Shown here: positions 25,198 to 34,038 of the stretch, piece after piece
How the letters are laid out: every line of letters starts with the position of its first letter
How positions within the stretch are numbered: position 1 is the first letter of the stretch
Source of the DNA: Nocardia albiluteola
Lineage (GTDB): Bacteria; Actinomycetota; Actinomycetes; Mycobacteriales; Mycobacteriaceae
DNA length: 64,000 nt
Assembly (NCBI RefSeq): GCF_018860155.1
Contig: NZ_JAHKNI010000005.1
Span: 372,001 to 436,000 of the forward strand
Direction of reading: 5' to 3'
The notes under the pieces: generated by a model
Database searches by the model: none
Seen by the model: only the letters and a program-made list of their open reading frames with translations
What the model was told of the DNA's origin: nothing
Made by a program: the position numbers and the translations under genes

Positions 25198-25815
25198 ATG
25201 GATGGAATGCGGACGCCGCAGCGGCTCGCGGCGGAAGTGCTCGGCACGGCTTTCCTCGTATTCATCGGCGTCGGCGCGGTACCGGCGACCCTCATCGTGA
25301 ACGGTAACGCGCCCTTCACGATGGCAGACCTCGGCATGATCTCACTGGCCTTCGGCACGGTCGTCGTCGCGACCGCGTACGCGTTCGGTCATGTCTCGGG
25401 TAATCACATCAACCCGGCGGTGACGCTGGCCCTGGCACTGACCAGGCGGTTCCCGTGGCGGGAGGTGCCCGCCTACCTGGCCGCGCAGCTGACCGGATCC
25501 ATCCTGGGATCGCTGGCGATCCTGGGCGTGCTGGGTCGCCGGGCCAGCGAGGTCGGGCTGGGCGTGGCGGCCTACGGGCAGGGCGTGGGCGCCGGGCAGG
25601 TCGCCCCGGCCACCGGCGCGTCGATCAATCCCGCCCGGACGCTGGGCCCGATGCTGGTGCAGCAGCTGTGGGGTGGCCACGTCGCCTGGATCCAGGCTCC
25701 GGTGTATCTGACCGCTGAATTCCTCGCCGGAGCCGCTGCCGCCGTGGCAGCGTACGGATTGACCCGCATCCATGCCGTCGGAACGGTCCGCGAACCGGCC
25801 GAAACCGCCGCGTGA
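25198..25815 (+). CDS. GlpF-like aquaglyceroporin lacking two membrane helices
   Basis: The 205-residue protein is clearly MIP family: helix 1 AEVLGTAFLVFIGVG, helix 2, the first pore motif in SGNHINPAVTLALAL, helix 3, and the second pore motif in ATGASINPARTLGP followed by helix 6. Family members are usually 230-280 residues. Here the frame passes directly from AAYGQGVGAGQ, after helix 3, to VAPATGASINPAR, so helices 4 and 5 (about 45 residues) are absent. Removing two helices keeps the topology but should wreck the usual six-helix pore. The ATG at 25198 has CTGGAG upstream; 25180 is an alternative. It leads the dha operon, where it would be expected to admit glycerol or dihydroxyacetone. 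Confidence 0.75.
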   Translation: MDGMRTPQRLAAEVLGTAFLVFIGVGAVPATLIVNGNAPFTMADLGMISLAFGTVVVATAYAFGHVSGNHINPAVTLALALTRRFPWREVPAYLAAQLTGSILGSLAILGVLGRRASEVGLGVAAYGQGVGAGQVAPATGASINPARTLGPMLVQQLWGGHVAWIQAPVYLTAEFLAGAAAAVAAYGLTRIHAVGTVREPAETAA

Positions 25816-25828
25816 GAAGGAGAGTGCA

Positions 25829-26830
25829 GTGAAGAAGCTCATCAACGATCCGGCGGACATCGTCGCCGAAGCCCTCGCGGGGATCGCCGCGGCGCATCCC
25901 GAGCTGCGGGTCGACGAGAAGAACAAGCTGGTGCTGCGGGCCGATGCGCCCGCGCCCGGCAAGGTGGGACTGGTCTCCGGCGGGGGATCCGGGCACGAAC
26001 CGCTGCACGGCGGGTTCGTCGGGCCCGGAATGCTCGATGCCGCCTGTGCCGGTGAGGTTTTCACCTCGCCGGTGCCGGACCAGATACTCGCCGCGACCGC
26101 GGCCGTCGATTCCGGGGCGGGCGTGCTGCACATCGTGAAGAACTACACCGGCGACGTGATGAACTTCGAGATGGCGGCCGAGCTCGCCGCCGCCGAGACC
26201 GGCGCCGAGGTGATGGCCGTGGTCGTGAACGACGATGTGGCCGTGCAGGACAGCACCTACACCGCGGGTCGTCGCGGGGTCGGCGGCACGGTGATTCTCG
26301 AGAAGATCGCCGGCGCCGCCGCCGAGCAGGGCCGCCCGCTCGCACATGTTGCGCAGGTCGCGGACGCGGTGAACGCGAACTCGCGCAGCATGGGGATGGC
26401 GCTGACCTCCTGCACCGTGCCCGCCGCGGGCAAGCCCACCTTCGAGCTGGCCGAGACCGAGATGGAGATCGGGATCGGCATCCACGGCGAGCCCGGCCGG
26501 CACCGCGTGCCGCTCGCCCCGGCGCGGGAGGTCGCCGCGATGCTCGTGGAGCCGATCCTGTCCGATCTGCCGTACACCAGGGGCGACAACGTCATCTGCT
26601 TCGTCAACGGCATGGGTGGCACGCCGCTGCTGGAGCTGTATGTGATGTACAACGAGGTGGCGCGGATCCTGCGCGGGCACGGGGTGGTCATCGCCCGCTC
26701 GCTGGTCGGCCCCTACATCACCTCGCTGGAGATGGCCGGATGCTCGGTCACCCTGACGAAGGTGGACGACGACCTGCTGAACCTGTGGGACGCGCCGGTG
26801 CGCACGCCGGCCTTGCGCTGGGGAGTATGA
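25829..26830 (+). CDS. dhaK: PTS-dependent dihydroxyacetone kinase, DhaK subunit
   Basis: The 333-residue protein is the substrate-binding subunit of PEP-dependent dihydroxyacetone kinase. It has VSGGGSGHEPLHGGFVG near the N-terminus and His219 in GIGIHGEPG, matching the histidine that binds dihydroxyacetone covalently in the Escherichia coli enzyme. It hands dihydroxyacetone to DhaL for phosphorylation to dihydroxyacetone phosphate. The start is GTG 25829 with AGAAGGAG upstream; the frame before it runs into the GlpF-like gene. The stop overlaps the dhaL start (ATGA). Confidence 0.95.
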   Translation: MKKLINDPADIVAEALAGIAAAHPELRVDEKNKLVLRADAPAPGKVGLVSGGGSGHEPLHGGFVGPGMLDAACAGEVFTSPVPDQILAATAAVDSGAGVLHIVKNYTGDVMNFEMAAELAAAETGAEVMAVVVNDDVAVQDSTYTAGRRGVGGTVILEKIAGAAAEQGRPLAHVAQVADAVNANSRSMGMALTSCTVPAAGKPTFELAETEMEIGIGIHGEPGRHRVPLAPAREVAAMLVEPILSDLPYTRGDNVICFVNGMGGTPLLELYVMYNEVARILRGHGVVIARSLVGPYITSLEMAGCSVTLTKVDDDLLNLWDAPVRTPALRWGV

Positions 26831-27453
26831 CAATGACGGATCTCGATCCGATCCGGTGGATGCGCGAATTCGCCTCGCTCGTCGACGAGAACGCCGACCG
26901 CCTCACCGAACTCGACGCGGCCATCGGCGATGCCGATCACGGCAGCAATATGCGCCGGGGGACGGCCGCGGTCGTCGCCGCCTTCGACGAGGCCGCACCC
27001 ACCGACCCGGCCGCCGCGCTGAAACAGGCGGGCATGGTGCTGATCCGCTCGGTCGGCGGCGCCAGCGGCCCGCTGTACGGCACCTTCTTCCTGCGGGCCG
27101 CCGCGGCCTGCGGCGAGAATGCCCTGGGCACGGCGGATTTCGCGAAGGTGTTCCGGGCCGGGCTCGACGGCGTGGTGGCGCGCGGCAAGGCCGAAGCGGG
27201 CGACAAGACGATGTTCGACGCGTTGGCGCCGGCGGCGGATGCGCTGGATGAGGGCCTCACGGCCGGAGCGGATCTGGGCGACGCGCTCGATGCCGCGGTG
27301 GCGGCCGCCGAGGCGGGCTGCGCGGCGACCATACCCATGCAGGCGCGCAAGGGGCGCGCGTCCTATCTGGGCGAACGCAGTGTCGGACACCAGGATCCGG
27401 GCGCGACCAGTGCTGTGTTGCTGGTCCGGGCGGCGCGCGGGGCGGTGCGGTGA
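26827..27453 (+). CDS. dhaL: Dihydroxyacetone kinase, DhaL (ADP-binding) subunit
   Basis: The 208-residue DhaL subunit has the nucleotide and Mg-binding block DAAIGDADHGSNMRRG at about residues 30-45, the SVGGASGPLYGTFFLRAA loop and C-terminal ARKGRASYLGERSVGHQDPGA. In PTS-type kinases, DhaL carries ADP as a permanent cofactor that is rephosphorylated by DhaM. It starts at 26827, overlapping the dhaK stop by four bases, and is separated from the dhaM gene by a 313-base gap with a tandem repeat. Confidence 0.95.
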   Translation: MTMTDLDPIRWMREFASLVDENADRLTELDAAIGDADHGSNMRRGTAAVVAAFDEAAPTDPAAALKQAGMVLIRSVGGASGPLYGTFFLRAAAACGENALGTADFAKVFRAGLDGVVARGKAEAGDKTMFDALAPAADALDEGLTAGADLGDALDAAVAAAEAGCAATIPMQARKGRASYLGERSVGHQDPGATSAVLLVRAARGAVR

Positions 27454-27642
27454 TGGGCGTCGGCGGGCGAGTTGATGACTGTCCGGCGCTTCGCCCGGAC
27501 TGCCGCGCAACGGATTCGGTGCGGTCCGGAACCCGCGGGCTCCGGCTGATGGGCGTCGGCAAGCGAGTTGAGGATTTTCCGGCGCCTCGCCCGGACTGCC
27601 GCGCAACGGGTTCAGCGCGGATCGGAACCCGTTGGCTGCGGT
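27451..27642. repeat. Tandem duplication, 96-bp period
   Basis: Two head-to-tail copies start with TGATGGGCGTCGGC at 27451 and 27547, and both contain CCGGACTGCCGCGCAACGG and CGGAACCCG. They are clearly similar but not identical. They fill most of the gap between dhaL and dhaM (27454-27766); the remaining 120 bases show no gene. One 106-codon frame reads through both copies, but it has no recognisable product. Confidence 0.7.
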
Positions 27643-27766
27643 GTCGGTGCTCACGGCCGGGTGAGTGCCGCTGCCGAGCGGGTGAGTTCGCTATCGACCC
27701 GGTTGATACGAGGTCGTCCCGAGTGTCCGGGCCGGGGCGGACCGTGCCCGCCGCGGGGTGGTGCCC

Positions 27767-30499
27767 ATGATCGGCATCGTCATTGTGTCCCACAGTAATC
27801 CGCTGGCGCGGGCCGCTGTCGCGCTGGCGGGTGAGATGCTGCACGGCGCGCCCGTTCGCATCGAGATCGCCGCGGGCCTGGACGAGACCACCCTCGGCAC
27901 CGACGCCGTCGCCGTCGCCGAGGCCATCGCTGCCGCCGATTCCGGCGACGGCGCGCTGATCCTGATGGATCTGGGCAGCGCCGTGCTCTCGGCCGAGCTG
28001 GCCTTGGACCTGCTGGAATCTCCCCATCGGACGCGGCTTTGCGCGGCGCCCATCGTCGAGGGACTGATTGCCGCCGCGGTCTCCGCGGCCGGCGGCGCCG
28101 ACCTGGACGAGGCCGCCGACGAGGCGGACAATGCGCTGCTGGGCAAGCGGGTTCAACTGCAGCAGGACGTTGCCGCGGTCGGCGCGACTTCCGTGCGCTC
28201 GGGCGCACTGCGCGAATCCGACTCTGCCGCAGAGAGTTCCGGAACCCTCGGCGCGTCTCGCGGGCGCGATGCTGTGCGGTCGGCCGAATCCGCGAACGGC
28301 TCCGGCGGTGATATCGAGGACAATGCCGGCAGTGCGGTGGCGACCTTCCGGGTGACCAATGCGCACGGCCTGCACGCGCGCCCCGCATCCATGCTGGTCG
28401 GTGCGATCCGCGGCCGCGAGGTGCGGGTGCTGCTGCGCAACCTGACCACCGGCGCGGGACCGGCCTCCGGCATCAGCCTCACCCGGGTCGCGGCGCTCGG
28501 GGTGCTGGCCGGGCACGAGGTCGAGATCTCCGCGACCGGTCCCGACGCCCGGGCGGTCGTCGACCGGGTTGTCGCGATGGCGGAGGATCGATTCGGCGAG
28601 GAGCCCGCCGAGGGGTCGTCACTCGATCCGAGTGCAGGCCCGGGGCACGGCATCGCGATCGCGGCGACGGAATCCGATGCCCGCGACACCGCTGCGGATC
28701 GGATCGCGGTGACGCGCAACCGGATCGGCGCCGAGGGTGCCCCGATGCCGGGAGAGCGGTCCACGAGCGCGGCGGTGGGCATCGACGGCGTGCCGGCCGC
28801 ACGAACCGCGGGCCCGTTCCCGGCGTCCGCGGGAATCGCGATCGGGCCCGCCTGGCGGCTGGACACGGTCGAATTCGAGCTGCCGAGAGATCCTGCCGGG
28901 GACCCCGACGCCGAACGGGATCGGTTGGACGCCGCGATCGCGCAGGCCCGCGACCGGATCGAAGCCGATATCGACCGCGCGGACGCCTCCGGGCTCGCCG
29001 GACCCGAGGCCGACATCTTCCGGGCGCATCTGCTCCTGCTCGACGACGACGAGCTGATCGGCGAGATCCGCGCCCGGGTGGCCGGCGGCGCGGCGGCCGA
29101 GAGTGCCTGGGCTGCCGTATTCGACGATGCCGCAGGCGAATTGGCGCGCCTGCCCGACGAGTACCAGCGGGCGCGCGCCGCCGACATCCGCGCGGTGCGC
29201 GATCAGGTGCTCATGGCGCTGTTCGGCCACAGCGGCGACACCGTCGGCCGCCCCGGCATTCTGGTCGCGGCCGAGCTGACCCCGGGCCAGGTGGCGGCGC
29301 TGGACCGGGAGATCGTCACGGGAATCGTGCTGGCCGAGGGGAGCCCGACCGCACACAGCGCCATCCTGGCCCGCTCCAAGGGAATTCCCGCGATCGTCGG
29401 CGCCGGACCGCGCGTGCTCACCGTGGCCGAGGGGACCACGGTGGCATTCGACGGCGGCACCGGGCTACTGGTCGTCGATCCCGACCCGGGCACCCTCGCG
29501 GAATTCACCACTCGCGCAGCCGAACAGCGCGAGCGGCAGCGCGTCGCGGACGCGGCGGCGCGGCTGCCGGCACACACCCTCGATGGGGCGGAGATCCACG
29601 TGGCCGCCAATGTCGGCAGCGTCGCGGACGCGGCCGACGCCGTGCGGGCCGGCGCGGATCTGGCCGGACTGGTGCGAACCGAATTCCTGTTCCTGAACCG
29701 GGACCACGCACCGACGGTGGAGGAACAGGAGCGGGTGTACCGGGAGATCGCGCGCACCTTCGGCGATCGCCGGGTCATTTTGCGAACCCTCGACGTCGGC
29801 GGCGACAAACCGCTGCCGTACATCCGGCAGCCGCGCGAGGCCAACCCCTTCCTGGGGCTGCGCGGAATCCGGCTCGCCCTGGCCCATCCTGCGCTGCTGC
29901 GCGATCAGCTGCGCGCGATCGTCCGGGTCGCCGCCGACCATCCGGTGAGCGTGATGTTCCCGATGATCAGCGTGGTCGAGGAGGTCCGCGCCGCCCGGGA
30001 GTTACTGAACGAGCTTGTCCCGCAGGATCTTTCGATCGAGCTCGGCATCATGGTCGAGGTTCCCGCGGTCGCCGCCAAGGCCGCGGCGTTCGCACCCTAC
30101 GTGGATTTCTTCAGCATCGGCACGAACGACCTGACCCAGTATGCGCTGGCGGCCGAACGGGGTAACGACACCGTTGCGGCCCTGGCGGATCCACTCGACC
30201 CCGGTGTGTTGCGCCTGATCGACCAGGTCTGCCAGGGCGCGGGGGACACCCGGGTCGCGGTCTGCGGTGAGATCGCCGCGGATCCGGCCGCGATCCCGCT
30301 GCTACTGGGCCTGGGCGTCACCGAACTCAGTGTCGCCCCGCCGGCCGTCGCGCTGACCAAGGCGGCCGTGCGCGAGCTGCCCCTCGCCGAGTGCATGACA
30401 CTGGCCAGGTGGGCACTCACGCTCGAATCGGCCGCGCAGGTCCGGGCGTTGATGAAACCGGACCGAAGCACCGAGCCGTCGCCGGGGTGTACGGGTTGA
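27767..30499 (+). CDS. dhaM: DhaM-HPr-enzyme I triple fusion phosphotransferase
   Basis: This 910-residue protein carries a whole phosphate relay. Residues 1-130 are a DhaM EIIA-Man domain with active His9 in VIVSHSN and ILMDLGSAVLSAE. After a Ser/Glu-rich linker, an HPr domain (about 192-280) has the active His203 in GLHARPAS. From about residue 345 to the end is enzyme I: phospho-His530 in EGSPTAHSAILARSKGIPAIVG, then the PEP-binding barrel with RTEFLFL, FSIGTNDLTQYALA and VCGEIAADP. Escherichia coli DhaM has only a shortened enzyme I part; here it looks complete, so the protein could take phosphate from PEP to DhaL-ADP unaided. The ATG at 27767 is the chosen start. Confidence 0.93.
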   Translation: MIGIVIVSHSNPLARAAVALAGEMLHGAPVRIEIAAGLDETTLGTDAVAVAEAIAAADSGDGALILMDLGSAVLSAELALDLLESPHRTRLCAAPIVEGLIAAAVSAAGGADLDEAADEADNALLGKRVQLQQDVAAVGATSVRSGALRESDSAAESSGTLGASRGRDAVRSAESANGSGGDIEDNAGSAVATFRVTNAHGLHARPASMLVGAIRGREVRVLLRNLTTGAGPASGISLTRVAALGVLAGHEVEISATGPDARAVVDRVVAMAEDRFGEEPAEGSSLDPSAGPGHGIAIAATESDARDTAADRIAVTRNRIGAEGAPMPGERSTSAAVGIDGVPAARTAGPFPASAGIAIGPAWRLDTVEFELPRDPAGDPDAERDRLDAAIAQARDRIEADIDRADASGLAGPEADIFRAHLLLLDDDELIGEIRARVAGGAAAESAWAAVFDDAAGELARLPDEYQRARAADIRAVRDQVLMALFGHSGDTVGRPGILVAAELTPGQVAALDREIVTGIVLAEGSPTAHSAILARSKGIPAIVGAGPRVLTVAEGTTVAFDGGTGLLVVDPDPGTLAEFTTRAAEQRERQRVADAAARLPAHTLDGAEIHVAANVGSVADAADAVRAGADLAGLVRTEFLFLNRDHAPTVEEQERVYREIARTFGDRRVILRTLDVGGDKPLPYIRQPREANPFLGLRGIRLALAHPALLRDQLRAIVRVAADHPVSVMFPMISVVEEVRAARELLNELVPQDLSIELGIMVEVPAVAAKAAAFAPYVDFFSIGTNDLTQYALAAERGNDTVAALADPLDPGVLRLIDQVCQGAGDTRVAVCGEIAADPAAIPLLLGLGVTELSVAPPAVALTKAAVRELPLAECMTLARWALTLESAAQVRALMKPDRSTEPSPGCTG

Positions 30500-30533
30500 C
30501 GACGAGGGCGCCGCGGGGCGCCGGGCTCGCCAT

Positions 30534-30567
30534 CCCGTGACATCGGAGGATTACCGGATGTCACGGG
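30534..30567. terminator. Bidirectional terminator hairpin
   Basis: An 11-bp perfect stem (CCCGTGACATC at 30534-30544 and GATGTCACGGG at 30557-30567) with a 12-base loop sits between the convergent dhaM and protease genes, about 35 bases after the dhaM stop and 20 bases after the protease stop on the other strand. Confidence 0.7.
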
Positions 30568-30588
30568 GTGGCCGGGCCCCCGGATCGA

Positions 30589-31824
30589 TTACCCGACCGG
30601 TCCTTGGGCGAGGGTGACCTGCCCGGACTGGCTCTGCCCGTTCGGATCGGTGTACCGCAGCGTCACCTTGTCGCCGGGGTGATGCTGGTCCATCGTATTC
30701 GTCAGCGCCGTTGCGGAATCCACGTTCGTGCCGTTCACGCCGGTGATCACGTCGCCGGGGACGATGCCGGCCTGCGCGGCCGATCCGCCCCGGAAGACGT
30801 TGCGCACCAGCGCGCCCGCGCCGTTGGCGTCGGCGACCCCGACCCCGAGGAAGGCCGACTGCCCGATGTGGATGGTGCCGGAGGCGTTTCCGGACTGGAT
30901 CTGCTTGGCGATGCCGACCGCCTTGTTGATCGGGATGGCGAAGCCCTGACCGCCGGTCTGCTGCCCGTTCTGGATGCCGATGCCCGGCCCGCCGGGCACG
31001 CCGAGGTGGAAGCCCTGCGCGGCCGACGCGGCGGTGTCGATGCCGACGACCTGTCCGGCGCTGTTGATCAGCGGGCCACCCGAGTCGCCCTCCTGAATGT
31101 TCGCCGCGACCTGGATGAGCCCGGTCAGCTGCTCGGCCGTGCCCGCACCGGCGTCGGACGCGGTGACCGACTGGTTCAGCGCGGTGACCTGTCCGGCGGC
31201 CGCGGTCGGGGTGCCGGTGCCGCCCGCATTGCCGACGCCGACGATGCTGTCGCCGACCGAGATCTTGTCCGAATTGCCCAGCGGCGCGGTCTGCAGGCCC
31301 GAGGCGCCCGACATGCGCACCACGGCCATGTCGTTGGTGCGGTCGTAGCCGACGACCGTGCCCGCATAGGTCTTGCCGTTGCCAACGTCGGTCACCGAGA
31401 TCTTGGTGGCGCCCTCCACGACGTGGTTGTTCGTGAGGACCTGGCCGTTGGGGCTCAGCACGATCCCGGTGCCCGCGGCGGTGCCGTTCTGGTATCCGAG
31501 TTCGGTGTTGATGATGACGATGCCCGGGACGACCTTGTTGACCGCGGCGGTGAGATCCGCCGAACCGGTCTGGTTACCGATGGGCTGGGTGACGATGCCC
31601 GGCGATTGCGCCATCGGCGGGATCGACGACGTCTCGTGCACGGCGAATCGCCCGGCCACCAGGCCGATACCCACCGCGACGGCGAGCACGAGCGCGGCCA
31701 CGGCGGCGAAGTTCCGGCCATGGCGCGGCCCGCGGCCGTTCTGGGGCGGGTACGGGCCGGGAGGTGCTCCGTACGGGCCCGGTTGCTGCCCGGGCCAGCT
31801 CCCCTGATTCGGATACACGGTCAT
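30589..31824 (-). CDS. Membrane-anchored HtrA/PepD-like serine protease with PDZ domain
   Basis: The 411-residue protein has a Pro/Gly-rich cytoplasmic start, one membrane helix at about residues 38-58 and an extracytoplasmic trypsin-like domain. The catalytic triad is readable: His134 in TNNHVVEG, Asp165 in TNDMAVVR and Ser248 in GDSGGPL. A PDZ domain follows at about residues 315-400 (GALVRNVFRGGSAAQAGIVPGDVITGVNG). This architecture matches mycobacterial PepA/PepD-type envelope proteases that handle misfolded proteins. The ATG at 31824 is chosen because AAGGA precedes it at good spacing; a GTG three bases upstream is also open. Confidence 0.9.
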   Translation of the reverse strand: MTVYPNQGSWPGQQPGPYGAPPGPYPPQNGRGPRHGRNFAAVAALVLAVAVGIGLVAGRFAVHETSSIPPMAQSPGIVTQPIGNQTGSADLTAAVNKVVPGIVIINTELGYQNGTAAGTGIVLSPNGQVLTNNHVVEGATKISVTDVGNGKTYAGTVVGYDRTNDMAVVRMSGASGLQTAPLGNSDKISVGDSIVGVGNAGGTGTPTAAAGQVTALNQSVTASDAGAGTAEQLTGLIQVAANIQEGDSGGPLINSAGQVVGIDTAASAAQGFHLGVPGGPGIGIQNGQQTGGQGFAIPINKAVGIAKQIQSGNASGTIHIGQSAFLGVGVADANGAGALVRNVFRGGSAAQAGIVPGDVITGVNGTNVDSATALTNTMDQHHPGDKVTLRYTDPNGQSQSGQVTLAQGPVG

Positions 31825-32060
31825 CACGTCCTTTTGGTCAGGAACCCTCTGGATCCATTAAGCGCGCAATTCCTGAGAGGCAGCTGGGGAGACACCGTGC
31901 AACGACCACGGTGCGTGGAATCACACGCTTTGGCTACGAACGCCGGGCGCCCCCGGGTTCATCCGGGGCGGGCAGGGGTATTTCTGACGAATCCGTGACG
32001 ACCCGGGTTCCGGTCCCGCGAGCCGGTCTCGGCGGTGGAATACCGCAGTACGCTCGGCAT

Positions 32061-33758
32061 ATGACGTCTTCTGGCCTCGACCTGCGCGGTAGCGCCGGGA
32101 AGCCCGGCTCCGCGGCGGCGCGCGGCGGATCCGGCTCGGGATTCCGCACGGCCTGCGGCATCGTGTCAGCGGGCCTTGCGGTGGGTGCGGCCGAGCTGGT
32201 GGCGGTGCCGGTCGGCTCGGGCAGCGCGCCCATGACCGCCCTGGGCGGCACGGTGGTGGACCATACTCCCGACAAGGTGCGGGAATGGGTCATCGGCATC
32301 GTCGGCACCAACGACAAGCTGGTGCTGTTCATCCTGATGACGGCGGTTGCGGTCGTCGTGGCGGGATTCGCCGGGCGCATCGAGCAGCAGCGCCGGCCGC
32401 TGGGTTCGGTATTGCTCGGCGTCTTCGGGGTGGTGGCCGCCTATGTGGCCGTGAATCGGCCCGCCGCCCCGTGGACGTGGGCGCTGCCGTCGCTGATCGG
32501 GGTGGCGTTGGCAATCGTGGTGCTGCGCTGGCTGATTCGGCGAGTCGATGCCTACGAGTCGGCCGCCGTGCCCCCGGCGGGGCAGGCGACCGGACCGGCC
32601 ACCGGTCTCGAGGAAGCGGCCGGACCGGACACCGACGCCGATCGGCCCGAGACCGGCACCGGCGCAACGGCTTCGGGACGCCGGGACGACATGGCTCGCC
32701 GCGGAGTGCTCTTCGGCATCGTCGGCGTCGGCGTCGTGGCCGCCGCCGCCGAGACCGCGGGCCGGATCATCGGCTCCGCGCTGCACAGCGTCTCGGCCGA
32801 ACGCGCCACCGTCCAGCTGCCGGCGCCCCCCACCCCGCTGCCGGCGGTCGATCCCGCGGCGGATCTCCGAATCCCCGGCCTGACTCCGTATCTCACCGCC
32901 AATCACGACTTCTACCGCATCGACACCGCCCTGATCGTCCCGCAGGTCAGCGCCGAGACCTGGTCGCTGCGCGTGCACGGCATGGTCGATCGCGAAATCC
33001 GGTTGAACTACGCGGATCTGAAGGCTCGCAAGCCCATCGAGCGGCTGGTGACCCTGACGTGTGTGTCGAATCCGGTGGGCGGCGATCTGATCGGCAACGC
33101 GCTGTGGCTCGGATACCCGCTCGCGGATCTGCTCGCCGAGGCCGGGCCGCACGCGGACGCCGACATGGTGCTCTCGCGCAGCGTCGACGGTTTCACCGCG
33201 GGCAGCCCCCTGGCCACGGTGACCGACGGCCGCGACGCGATGCTGGCCATCGGCATGAACGGCGTGCCGCTGCCGATCGAACACGGCTATCCGGTGCGAC
33301 TGGTCGTCCCCGGGCTCTACGGCTACGTCTCGGCCACCAAGTGGGTGACCGACATCGAGATCACGAGATTCGATCGCGCACGGGCCTATTGGACCGAGCG
33401 CGGCTGGTCCGAGCGCGGCCCGATCAAGACCGGCACCCGCATCGACACCCCGCACGACGGCGCGAATCCGAAGCCGGGCACCGTCACCGTGGCGGGCGTG
33501 GCCTGGGCCCAGCATCGCGGCATCAAGGCCGTCGAGGTCCAAATCGACGACGGCCCATGGCAACCCGCCCGCCTGGCCGCGGACCCCTCCATCGACACCT
33601 GGCGCCAGTGGGCCTACGACTGGAACACCACCCCCGGCTCCCACACCATCCGCGCCCGCTCCACCGACGCCACCGGCCAGGTACAGACCTCCGAGCAGCA
33701 GGATGTCGTACCGGACGGCGCCACCGGCTACCCGTCGATCTCCGTCCGGGTGGGGTGA
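32061..33758 (+). CDS. Membrane-anchored molybdopterin oxidoreductase (sulfite-oxidase/MsrP-like)
   Basis: The 565-residue protein combines an N-terminal membrane domain with an external molybdenum domain. About four helices span residues 20-165, followed by a Pro/Thr/Asp-rich loop. A fifth hydrophobic segment after MARRGVLFGIVG begins with an RR pair that may serve as an internal Tat signal. The catalytic domain has the molybdenum ligand Cys334 in LTCVSNPVGG, then YPVRLVVPGLYGYVSATKWV and a C-terminal Ig-like dimerisation domain (AWAQHRGIKAVEVQIDDGPW). Such enzymes reduce or oxidise sulfur compounds at the cell surface. The physiological substrate is not known. The ATG at 32061 may be leaderless (TACGCT seven bases upstream). 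Confidence 0.87.
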   Translation: MTSSGLDLRGSAGKPGSAAARGGSGSGFRTACGIVSAGLAVGAAELVAVPVGSGSAPMTALGGTVVDHTPDKVREWVIGIVGTNDKLVLFILMTAVAVVVAGFAGRIEQQRRPLGSVLLGVFGVVAAYVAVNRPAAPWTWALPSLIGVALAIVVLRWLIRRVDAYESAAVPPAGQATGPATGLEEAAGPDTDADRPETGTGATASGRRDDMARRGVLFGIVGVGVVAAAAETAGRIIGSALHSVSAERATVQLPAPPTPLPAVDPAADLRIPGLTPYLTANHDFYRIDTALIVPQVSAETWSLRVHGMVDREIRLNYADLKARKPIERLVTLTCVSNPVGGDLIGNALWLGYPLADLLAEAGPHADADMVLSRSVDGFTAGSPLATVTDGRDAMLAIGMNGVPLPIEHGYPVRLVVPGLYGYVSATKWVTDIEITRFDRARAYWTERGWSERGPIKTGTRIDTPHDGANPKPGTVTVAGVAWAQHRGIKAVEVQIDDGPWQPARLAADPSIDTWRQWAYDWNTTPGSHTIRARSTDATGQVQTSEQQDVVPDGATGYPSISVRVG

Positions 33759-33804
33759 CCAGAGGCGTGTCCCAGGGCGCGACCGGTCATCGGGTGGGCT
33801 GTTC

Positions 33805-33915
33805 GAGTGGCGGCATGCTTGCGGAGTCGAGTTGCTGGAGTGGCGGCATGCTTTCGGAGCCGGGTTGGTCGAGCGGCTGCAAGCTTGTGACGTCGAGCGG
33901 CGGCATAGTTATGGG
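33805..33915. repeat. Degenerate tandem repeat, 33-bp period
   Basis: GAGTGGCGGCATGCTT-like units begin at 33805, 33838 and 33871, exactly 33 bases apart, and a fourth at 33895. Because 33 is a multiple of three, the minus strand stays open for 70 codons and would encode an 11-residue periodic SMPPLxQ pattern. No start signal or domain supports a real gene. The rest of the 33759-34038 gap holds only the hairpin described next. Confidence 0.65.
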
Positions 33916-33968
33916 AGCGAAATCGCGCCGCATTCTTTGTGGAGGCCCATATCTGGGCGATTCCGCAG

Positions 33969-34007
33969 ACCGGACGGTGACCGGCGATTCGCCGGTCACC
34001 GTCCGGT
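33969..34007. terminator. Perfect 18-bp terminator hairpin
   Basis: ACCGGACGGTGACCGGCG (33969-33986) and its exact reverse complement (33990-34007) enclose an ATT loop. It lies between the convergent oxidoreductase and MFS genes and is the strongest hairpin in the window. Confidence 0.8.
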
Positions 34008-34038
34008 GCGATGATCCAGTCGCCGTGGCGACCCCGGC

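Noticed and set aside
33787..33999. 70-codon minus-strand frame with SMPPL repeats
   Set aside because: The open frame follows from a 33-bp repeat; no ribosome site or promoter is evident. Kept as a repeat, not a gene.
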